Below, piece after piece: positions 6,859-12,223 of a DNA stretch of 12,920 nt (within the stretch, counting starts at the first letter, position 1; every line of letters begins with the position of its first letter). The notes under the pieces are model-generated. The model saw only the letters and a program-made list of their open reading frames with translations. It was not told the DNA's origin and ran no database searches. Source of the DNA: an uncultured Oscillibacter sp. (GTDB lineage: Bacteria; Bacillota; Clostridia; Oscillospirales; Oscillospiraceae); assembly GCA_902476875.1 (NCBI GenBank), contig CABSFC010000080.1:1-12920 (forward strand), read 5' to 3'. The position numbers and the translations under genes were made by a program.

Positions 6859-8127
6859 TTATCCCACAGAGTCAAACAGGGACAGTTGCACGGCCTCCCG
6901 CTGGGGCAGCAGGGGCTGTTCCGCGGCGATAAGCCCCCGGAGCAGGCTGTCCGGGGTGAAGCGCAGACCATCCGGCATTTTGCCGGAGGCGGTCAGAAAG
7001 TACTGCGCCCGCTTCATGACCACGCCCAGCTTCCGCAGGTCGTCGATGTGGAGGGGCCCCGCCCGCCGGGCGGCCAAAATGCGCCGGGCGGAGGTAACGC
7101 CGACGCCGGGGATGCGCAGCAGGGCCTCCCGGTCCGCCGTGTTGACCTCCACGGGGAAGAAGTCCAGATGGGCCAGCGCCCAGCTGCACTTGGGGTCCAC
7201 CCGGGGATCGAAGTCCGGGTGCTGGGCGTCCAAAAGCTCCTCGGCCCGGAAGCCGTAAAAGCGCAGCAGCCAGTCCGCCTGGTACAGCCTATGCTCCCGC
7301 AGAAGGGGCGGCTTCACGTCCCTGGCGGGCAGCAAGGCGTGCTCCACCACCGGCACATAGGCGGAGTAGAACACACGTTTCAGGCGATAGCGGTCATACA
7401 GCCCCTGGGTTAGCCGCAGGATATGGAAGTCGGAATCCTGGGTCGCCCCTACGATCAACTGGGTGCTCTGTCCGGCCGGGGCGAATTTGGGCGCGTGGCG
7501 GTACTTTACCAGCTCTTCTTTATTCTGCTGGTTCCGGGCCTGGATCTGCCGCATGGGCGCCAGAATGGCGCTTTTCGTCTTGTCCGGCGCCAGCGTCCGC
7601 AGGCCCGCCTCCGACGGGAGCTCAATGTTGACGCTCAGGCGGTCCGCCAGCAGGCCCAGCCGCTCCACCAGCTCCGGCGCGGTGCCGGGGATGGCCTTGG
7701 CGTGGATGTAGCCGTTGAAGCGGTACTCCTCCCGCAGCAGGCGCAGAGCCTGGATCATCAGCTCGGTGGTGTAGTCCGGGCTGCGGAACACGCCGGAGGA
7801 GAGGAACAGCCCCTCGATGTAGTTCCGGCGGTAGAACTGGATGGTCAGGTCCGCCAGCTCCCGGGGCGTGAAAGCCGCCCGCCTGGTGTCGTTGCTGCGG
7901 CGGTTGACGCAGTATTTACAGTCGTACACGCACTTGTTGGTCAGCAGGACCTTCAGCAGGGTCACGCATCGTCCGTCGGCGGAAAAGGTGTGGCAGCAGC
8001 CGGCCACGGAGGTGGAGGTGTTGCCGAGATACCCCTTTTTGGCGGTGCGGTTCCCGCCGCTGGAGGTGCAGGCGGCGTCATACTTGGCGGCGTCTGTCAG
8101 GATGGTCAGCTTCTCCAGAACGTCCAT
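6859..8127 (-). CDS. Putative DNA modification/repair radical SAM protein (TIGR03916-like)
   Basis: 422-residue radical SAM protein. The iron-sulfur cluster motif CxxxCxxC is at C66, C70, C73 (TNKCVYDCKYC). An extra upstream Cys cluster, AGCCHTF and GRC, is also seen. A barrel of about 250 residues follows, then a helix-hairpin-helix DNA-binding motif (VNTADREALLRIPGVGVTSARRIL, about 328-351). The last residues include QLSLF (414-418), a canonical beta-clamp-binding motif. The family is annotated as a putative DNA modification/repair enzyme; the reaction is not known. It is the second gene of an SOS-type operon, 12 bases after the 41-aa gene; the ATG at 8127 has no good ribosome site, so translation is probably coupled. 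TIGR03915 follows ten bases later. Confidence 0.93.
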   Translation of the reverse strand: MDVLEKLTILTDAAKYDAACTSSGGNRTAKKGYLGNTSTSVAGCCHTFSADGRCVTLLKVLLTNKCVYDCKYCVNRRSNDTRRAAFTPRELADLTIQFYRRNYIEGLFLSSGVFRSPDYTTELMIQALRLLREEYRFNGYIHAKAIPGTAPELVERLGLLADRLSVNIELPSEAGLRTLAPDKTKSAILAPMRQIQARNQQNKEELVKYRHAPKFAPAGQSTQLIVGATQDSDFHILRLTQGLYDRYRLKRVFYSAYVPVVEHALLPARDVKPPLLREHRLYQADWLLRFYGFRAEELLDAQHPDFDPRVDPKCSWALAHLDFFPVEVNTADREALLRIPGVGVTSARRILAARRAGPLHIDDLRKLGVVMKRAQYFLTASGKMPDGLRFTPDSLLRGLIAAEQPLLPQREAVQLSLFDSVG

Positions 8128-8139
8128 GGGACCGTTTTG

Positions 8140-8265
8140 TCACCGGGCCATGGCCCGGCGGCGGGGCCTGCGGGCGGGACGCTCAATGGCGTCCACCAGA
8201 CGGAAAATCTGGGCGGTCAGGAACGCTACGCCCACCAAAACAAAGAAAAGGCTCCAACCAGTCAT
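8140..8265 (-). CDS. 41-aa single-pass membrane microprotein, first gene of the SOS operon
   Basis: A 41-residue ORF beginning MTGWSLFFVLVGVAFLTAQI. Residues 4-20 form one hydrophobic helix, followed by FRLVDAIERP and a strongly basic tail with eight Arg in the last twelve residues, so the C-terminus is probably cytoplasmic. The ATG at 8265 has a consensus AAAGGAGG (8274-8281) eight bases upstream and sits about 31 bases from the predicted start of transcription. The stop is 12 bases before the radical SAM gene. I recognise no family. Small SOS-induced membrane proteins elsewhere include the division inhibitors SidA and YneA and the toxin TisB; a like role is inference only. It may instead anchor the repair proteins. 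The gene is too short for most gene callers. Confidence 0.75.
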   Translation of the reverse strand: MTGWSLFFVLVGVAFLTAQIFRLVDAIERPARRPRRRAMAR

Positions 8266-8283
8266 GAAAAAGTCCTCCTTTAT

Positions 8284-8297
8284 CGAACTCTTGTTCT
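8284..8297. promoter_or_regulatory. LexA (SOS) box 1
   Basis: CGAACTCTTGTTCT contains the perfect Gram-positive LexA core dyad GAAC-N4-GTTC (8285-8296). It covers the predicted transcription start of the minus-strand SOS operon, a position where repressor would block the polymerase. Confidence 0.75.
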
Positions 8298-8303
8298 ATA
8301 CAC

Positions 8304-8332
8304 ACTATAACTCGAACAAACGTTTCTGTCAA
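8304..8332 (-). promoter_or_regulatory. Strong sigma-A promoter of the SOS/repair operon
   Basis: On the minus strand a perfect TTGACA -35 (8327-8332) and a TATAGT -10 (8304-8309) are separated by exactly 17 bases. Transcription should start near 8297. LexA box 2 lies inside the spacer, box 1 over the start site and box 3 just upstream of the -35. Such a near-consensus promoter fully covered by operators is typical of a tightly repressed, strongly inducible gene. Confidence 0.88.
8313..8326. promoter_or_regulatory. LexA (SOS) box 2, full consensus match
   Basis: CGAACAAACGTTTC agrees at all positions with the Bacillus SOS consensus CGAACRNRYGTTYC. It lies in the spacer between the -35 and -10 elements of the minus-strand promoter. 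Its centre is 29 bases from that of box 1. Confidence 0.85.
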
Positions 8333-8339
8333 GAGAAAA

Positions 8340-8355
8340 TCGAACAAAAATTCGA
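8340..8355. promoter_or_regulatory. LexA-like box 3
   Basis: TCGAACAAAAATTCGA has perfect five-base outer arms and one change from the GAAC-N4-GTTC core (ATTC for GTTC). It lies just upstream of the -35, and its centre is 28 bases from that of box 2, which continues the regular spacing. Its right arm also lies in TTTGTCGAA on the minus strand, an overlapping Spo0A-box-like word. Confidence 0.55.
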
Positions 8356-8356
8356 C

Positions 8357-8390
8357 AAAAAATTCCCGCCCATAGCGGGCGGGAGTTTTT
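8357..8390 (-). terminator. Rho-independent terminator after the ECF/membrane-protein operon (probably bidirectional)
   Basis: An eight-base-pair GC-rich stem (8364-8371 against 8377-8384) with a five-base loop is followed on the minus strand by a T run (complement of 8357-8362). On the plus strand five T residues (8386-8390) follow the stem. It begins right after the stop codon at 8390-8392 and insulates the SOS promoter, whose upstream operator begins two bases further on. Confidence 0.85.
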
Positions 8391-9805
8391 CAGGGATGGG
8401 GGAGCAGGAACTGGAAATGCTGGCAGTATTGCGCCAGGTCCGTGACAGCGCCGCCGCCGCTGAGCGGCTGATAGGGGAAGCCCATGGGAAGCCGCCTGCG
8501 GTAAAAATTCACGATGCAGTCATGGATATAGGACACGCCTCCGGGATTCTGGCCCTCCCACTCCGAAAGCCGGAGCGTACAGACGAACAGGCAGGTCCGC
8601 TGGCTGGAGCGGGCGGGGAAGCTGTATCTGGCCCGGATGCGAGTCTCTTCCGTCGGGGAGGTGAAGAAATTGTCCACGGTCTCCCATGTCTCTTCGACGG
8701 GAACGACTGTTCGATATACGTCAGCGCCTTTCCGATAGGTCAGGTAGCAGCCCCCGTCCCAGCGGGTGACGCCGGAGTTTTTGAACTCCGCCAGATTCTG
8801 CCAGAAGGCGTTGATCCCGTCGCCGTACGCCGCCAGCACATAGAACCGGGCCGTGCCGTCGCCCAGATAGACCATGGCGCCGGAGGTGGTGAAGGGGCGG
8901 CCATCCAGCTCGGTGTCCCAGCTGCCGTTGGGGTCGTTGGGCTGATAGACACAGGCGGAGGCGTCCGTCAGCTTTTCCAGCTCCTCCGCGGGCAGGAAGT
9001 CCAGCATTTCCCGGGGAAAGCCCAGCTCCAGCAGACGGTCCCGCGTGGCGGTTGTTTCGGGGGAATCGAATTTCTGTTCGATTGGTATGCCATCCAGCCG
9101 GATATGGCTGGAGCACAGAACGCAGATGGCGATCAGTGCCAGCAGGGCCCCATAGAACAGCCACTGGACCTGCTTCGCGCCCACCTTCACCGGGGCGGGG
9201 CGGATGGCATAGCTCCAGCTGTCCAGATGTGCGGCGGCCCTGCGCAGGGAGCGGATGATGCAGCCAAAGGTGATGAGGACCGCTCCGCCCGCCAGCCACC
9301 CCGGTTGGGGCCGGAACAGGGCCAGGACGATGACCAGCAGATACCAGAGCAGCGCCCACAGGACGGGATCGCCCTCTGTGCCGCGCCCCAGTTCTCCGGA
9401 GGCCTGCCGCAGTCCCTGCCGGAGAGCGGCAAAGAGCAGAAGCGTCAAAACCGTTTGCAACGCTGTCCGGGGCACGGACAGGAAATCGGCATAAGGCGTG
9501 GCGCAGAGCACAAAATTGACATAAAGTAGAATCGCTTTACAGATACTGAAAATCCAGCCAGACCGGAAGCCGTGGTTGTTCTTCCGCAGCGCCCGGAAGC
9601 CCAGGTACAGCTGCACGGCGCCCACGGCGGGGAGCACGTAGTCCAACAGGGCAAAGCGCGGCGTGAAGCAGGTCAGCCCCAGCCCCAGGACGATGCGGTC
9701 CATGGCCTCCCGCCAGGGCGTCACGGCGCGGACAGTGCCGCCGGAGGGCGGCAGCTCCGTCAGGGCCTCTGTCAGATCGCGGTCAAAGTCGTTCCATTCG
9801 CTCAT
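8390..9805 (-). CDS. Multi-pass membrane protein, putative ECF anti-sigma factor/sensor
   Basis: 471 residues of unrecognised family. About 36 N-terminal residues are soluble and acidic. Then come six or seven hydrophobic segments (roughly 37-70 as one or two helices, 83-103, 114-130, 149-164, 168-185, 213-232) and a C-terminal soluble domain of about 240 residues with scattered Cys. The ATG at 9805 overlaps the ECF sigma factor stop as ATGA, so the two are translationally coupled. Most ECF factors are encoded next to a membrane anti-sigma partner, which is the basis for the role. No zinc-finger HxxxCxxC anti-sigma motif is present, so the N-terminal segment would have to bind sigma in another way. 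The side of the membrane holding the C-terminal domain depends on whether the first hydrophobic stretch crosses once or twice. A bidirectional terminator follows. Confidence 0.75.
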   Translation of the reverse strand: MSEWNDFDRDLTEALTELPPSGGTVRAVTPWREAMDRIVLGLGLTCFTPRFALLDYVLPAVGAVQLYLGFRALRKNNHGFRSGWIFSICKAILLYVNFVLCATPYADFLSVPRTALQTVLTLLLFAALRQGLRQASGELGRGTEGDPVLWALLWYLLVIVLALFRPQPGWLAGGAVLITFGCIIRSLRRAAAHLDSWSYAIRPAPVKVGAKQVQWLFYGALLALIAICVLCSSHIRLDGIPIEQKFDSPETTATRDRLLELGFPREMLDFLPAEELEKLTDASACVYQPNDPNGSWDTELDGRPFTTSGAMVYLGDGTARFYVLAAYGDGINAFWQNLAEFKNSGVTRWDGGCYLTYRKGADVYRTVVPVEETWETVDNFFTSPTEETRIRARYSFPARSSQRTCLFVCTLRLSEWEGQNPGGVSYIHDCIVNFYRRRLPMGFPYQPLSGGGAVTDLAQYCQHFQFLLPHP

Positions 9806-10335
9806 GTGCCGTCACCTCCCAACGTCTGCCGGAGCCGCTGGCGCAGCCGGTAAAGGCGGCCCTCCACGGCCCGTTCCGTCATGCCCAGCTCGGCGGCGAT
9901 CTGGGCGGTGGACTGCAGGTAGTAGTATTTCCGGTAGAACAGCTGTCTGTCCCGCTCCCGCAGGCCGCCGATGGCGGTCCGCAGCTGCGCTATGCGCTCC
10001 CGGCGGAGGAGCTCCTGCTCCGGTGTGGCGGGGGAGGATGGCTCCTCGTCGGCCTGATGTGCTTCCCGGCGCTGCCGGGCCTTCCGGTGGTTCAGGGCGG
10101 TATTCCGGGCCACGGCGGTGAGCCAGGAGGCCAGGCCGCCCTTCGCCGCGTCGTAGCCGTCCAGTCTTTGCCACAGGGCGAGGGACACCTCGGACAGGCA
10201 GTCCTCCGCGTCCTGTTTGTCCCAGAGGACGCCGCCGACAACATACCGCAGCAGGGGGCCGTACTGCCGCGGCAGAGCCTCCATCCCGGCGGCAGGGTCG
10301 GCCCGCCACTGTGCCAGCAGCTCCGCGTCGGTCAT
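9802..10335 (-). CDS. ECF-subfamily RNA polymerase sigma factor
   Basis: 177-residue two-domain sigma factor. Region 2 spans about 23-90, including DKQDAEDCLSEVSLALWQRL and GGLASWLTAVARNTALNHRK. A charged, Pro-rich linker (about 91-108) follows. Region 4 spans about 117-171 (LRERDRQLFYRKYYYLQSTAQ, then the helix-turn-helix IAAELGMTERAVEGRLYRLRQRL). The ATG at 10335 follows GAGGAGG by about eight bases. It is first in a two-gene unit with the membrane protein. I could not find a clear ECF-type autoregulatory promoter in the ~65 bases upstream; a TATCAT -10-like element lies at 10371-10376 without a good -35. The regulon and signal are unknown. Confidence 0.92.
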   Translation of the reverse strand: MTDAELLAQWRADPAAGMEALPRQYGPLLRYVVGGVLWDKQDAEDCLSEVSLALWQRLDGYDAAKGGLASWLTAVARNTALNHRKARQRREAHQADEEPSSPATPEQELLRRERIAQLRTAIGGLRERDRQLFYRKYYYLQSTAQIAAELGMTERAVEGRLYRLRQRLRQTLGGDGT

Positions 10336-10400
10336 GGCGCATCCTCCTCTCTGAAAGACGGTTTCACTCTATGATACAACGAAAAGCGGAAAAACCCACG

Positions 10401-10437
10401 AAAAAACGCCGGCGGCAGAGTTTGCCCCCGGCGTTTT
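10401..10437 (-). terminator. Rho-independent terminator after the threonine aldolase gene
   Basis: A ten-base-pair stem (10403-10412 against 10428-10437) is extended by an inner four-base stem after one C-C mismatch. On the minus strand it ends in a run of six T (complement of 10401-10406). It lies 15 bases after the aldolase stop codon. Confidence 0.87.
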
Positions 10438-10451
10438 GGAGAGGATGGCGC

Positions 10452-11474
10452 TTACCGGCACGCCGCCAGGTCCTTTAAGAACGTGTCGATGGCGCGCTCC
10501 GGCGTGGCCCAGCTGGTGACGAAGCGGACGCAGGTGTGGTCCGGGTCCACGGCGCGGTCGATCTCGAACTCGTACCCCTTGGCCCGCAGGGCCTCCACCA
10601 CGCGGTTGGGCAGGACGGGGAACTGCTGGTTGGAGGGGGAGGGCACCGGGAAGGGATAGCCCAGAGCGGCCACGCCGTCCCGGAGGCGGAAGGCCATCTC
10701 ATTGGCGTGGCGGGCGATGTCAAGGTACAGGCCGTCCTCCAGCAGGGCCTGGAACTGGACGCCCAGCAGCCGCCCCTTGGCCAGCACGGCGCCCCGCTGC
10801 TTCATGTGCCAGCGGAAATGCTCGTTGGGGGCGTTCATCACCAGGGCCTCGCCGAAGAGGGCGCCGTTCTTGGTGCCGCCGATGTAGAACGCGTCGGTCA
10901 GGGCGGCTAGGTCCGACAGGGTCAGGTCATTGCCCTCGGCGGTGAGGGCGGAGCCCAGGCGGGCGCCGTCCAGAAACAGGAGCAGGCCGTGCCGGTCACA
11001 GCAGGCCCGCAGGGCCTCCAGCTCCGCCCGGGTGTAGATGGTACCGATCTCCGTGGTGTCGGAGACGTACACCAGCCGGGGCAGGACCATGTGCTCGGTG
11101 CTGTGGGCGTTCACCACGGACTCCACCAGCTCCGGCGTCAGCTTGCCGTCGGGGGCGCAGACGGTGCAGACCTTGTGGCCGGTGGCCTCGATGGCGCCGG
11201 TCTCGTGGACGTTGACATGGCCGGTGTGGGCGGCGATGACCGCCTCGTAGGGCCGCAGGAGGGAGGCGATGACCAGCAGGTTGGTCTGGGTGCCGCCCAC
11301 GGTGAAGTGGATGTCCACGTCCGGCGCCTTGCACAGGCGGCGGATCAGGTCGGCGGCGGCCCGACAGCGCGGGTCCATGCCGTAGCCGCAGGTCTGCTCC
11401 AGATTGGTGTCCGCCAGTGCCTGAAGGACCCTGGGGTGGGCGCCCTCGCTGTAGTCGTTGCGAAAACTGTACAT
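10452..11474 (-). CDS. Low-specificity L-threonine aldolase family protein (PLP-dependent)
   Basis: 340-residue fold-type I PLP enzyme. The family splits L-threonine or allo-threonine to glycine and acetaldehyde. The PLP lysine is K202 in YIGGTKNG. LFLDGARLGSAL gives Asp169 for the cofactor nitrogen, and HTGHVNVHETGA (83-94) carries the active-site His region. FTVGGTQTN (57-65) forms the phosphate-binding segment. Length matches the family. The ATG at 11474 has only a weak GGGGA ribosome site about eight bases upstream. The gene has its own promoter (11519-11547) and terminator, so it is a single-gene unit. Related beta-eliminating lyases (tryptophanase/tyrosine phenol-lyase type) are larger; true substrate preference cannot be read from sequence. 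Confidence 0.92.
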   Translation of the reverse strand: MYSFRNDYSEGAHPRVLQALADTNLEQTCGYGMDPRCRAAADLIRRLCKAPDVDIHFTVGGTQTNLLVIASLLRPYEAVIAAHTGHVNVHETGAIEATGHKVCTVCAPDGKLTPELVESVVNAHSTEHMVLPRLVYVSDTTEIGTIYTRAELEALRACCDRHGLLLFLDGARLGSALTAEGNDLTLSDLAALTDAFYIGGTKNGALFGEALVMNAPNEHFRWHMKQRGAVLAKGRLLGVQFQALLEDGLYLDIARHANEMAFRLRDGVAALGYPFPVPSPSNQQFPVLPNRVVEALRAKGYEFEIDRAVDPDHTCVRFVTSWATPERAIDTFLKDLAACR

Positions 11475-11518
11475 AAAAAATTTCCCCGCTTTCCGAAAAG
11501 TAACAAATTGATGTTGAA

Positions 11519-11547
11519 ATCATACCGCAGTTCGGGTATAAAAGCAA
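11519..11547 (-). promoter_or_regulatory. Promoter of the threonine aldolase gene
   Basis: On the minus strand a TTGCTT -35 (11542-11547) and a TATGAT -10 (11519-11524) are separated by 17 bases. The expected leader is about 38 bases. The 188-base stretch between the two divergent genes (11475-11662) otherwise holds AT-rich DNA and the weaker plus-strand promoter. Confidence 0.65.
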
Positions 11548-11608
11548 GGAGGGGAGCAAAAGACCCTTTAAAATTTGTGGATTTGGAGATACTGAGGGCG
11601 GAAACTTT

Positions 11609-11637
11609 TTGACACTTGGTTCCGTCTGGAACATAGA
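11609..11637 (+). promoter_or_regulatory. Possible promoter of the DUF4358 lipoprotein gene
   Basis: An exact TTGACA (11609-11614) is followed after 17 bases by CATAGA, a poor -10 element. A dyad GTTCC-GTCT-GGAAC lies in the spacer at about 11619-11632 and could be an operator. The weak -10 suggests an activator, a different sigma factor, or that this is not the promoter. Confidence 0.35.
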
Positions 11638-11662
11638 GACGAGAAAGAGGTAGGGAGCGCGT

Positions 11663-12145
11663 ATGAAGAAACTGACCGCACTGGCCCTGACGGCGCTGAC
11701 GCTGCTGGGCCTGCTGACCGCCTGCGGCGGAGAAGAGACCAACACCCCGGACGTGGATCTGGAGGCGTTTTACGCCGACCTCGAGGAGGGATACGGCTGG
11801 GTGGACGGTTATATGGTGGACATTGATGGGGACATGCTGGAGAGCTACTACCCCGGCCTCAGCGACATTGAGACGAAGCAGTTCGTGGCAAAGATGCCGC
11901 TGATGAGCTCTGTGGTGAACGAGCTGGTGTTTTTGCAGTGCGAGACCGAGGACGACGCGGAGTTGGCCGCCGGTATCCTCCAGGACCGCATCAACATCCA
12001 GGCCGAGGGCGGCGCCTGGTATCCGGAGTCCATGGACGCCTGGAGCCGGGGCATCGTCATCCGGCAGGGGACGTATGTTGCCATGGTGGCCTCCGCGGAG
12101 CACCAGGACGAGATCGCCGGGGGCTTTAACGACAAGTTCCTGTAA
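11663..12145 (+). CDS. DUF4358-like lipoprotein
   Basis: 160-residue secreted lipoprotein. The N-terminus is a signal peptide with MKK, a hydrophobic Leu/Ala/Thr-rich core and the lipobox LTAC, so Cys21 would be lipidated and anchored to the outer face of the membrane. The mature part is acidic and ends in GTYVAMVASAEHQDEI and NDKFL, resembling DUF4358 lipoproteins that often lie beside MBOAT acyltransferase genes in Clostridia. Its function is unknown. The ATG has AGGGAG five to six bases upstream. A terminator-like hairpin follows its stop, then the MBOAT gene. The lipoprotein call is firm from the lipobox; the DUF name is from memory of the family. Confidence 0.82.
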   Translation: MKKLTALALTALTLLGLLTACGGEETNTPDVDLEAFYADLEEGYGWVDGYMVDIDGDMLESYYPGLSDIETKQFVAKMPLMSSVVNELVFLQCETEDDAELAAGILQDRINIQAEGGAWYPESMDAWSRGIVIRQGTYVAMVASAEHQDEIAGGFNDKFL

Positions 12146-12160
12146 CCAGACACCGGGCGG

Positions 12161-12190
12161 AACAGCCGCAGCCAGCCTGCGGCTGTTTTT
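12161..12190 (+). terminator. Terminator-like hairpin between lipoprotein and MBOAT genes
   Basis: A perfect ten-base-pair stem (12161-12170 against 12178-12187) with a seven-base loop ends in a run of five T (12186-12190). It lies 15 bases after the lipoprotein stop and only about 20 bases before the MBOAT ribosome site, so it may act as an attenuator within an operon. Confidence 0.85.
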
Positions 12191-12223
12191 CTGCCACAGC
12201 CATCCGATCAGGAGGAAACGCAC

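Noticed and set aside
6849..6971. 41-codon N-terminal extension of the DUF4130 frame
   Set aside because: The extension overlaps the 3' end of the radical SAM gene. The ATG at 6848 has an AAGGAG site and starts exactly at the family N-terminus.
8351..8359. TTTGTCGAA on the minus strand, a good Spo0A-box word
   Set aside because: It coincides with the right arm of LexA-like box 3 in an AT-rich stretch, and nothing else in this operon suggests sporulation control.
7841..9529. 562-codon plus-strand open frame
   Set aside because: It runs antisense across three well-supported genes, the SOS promoter and a terminator. Its translation shows no domain, and long antisense frames are common in GC-rich DNA.
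10343..10400. ECF-type autoregulatory promoter (GAAAC ... CGTC words) upstream of the ECF sigma gene
   Set aside because: The two words are adjacent rather than 16-17 bases apart, so they cannot form a -35/-10 pair.
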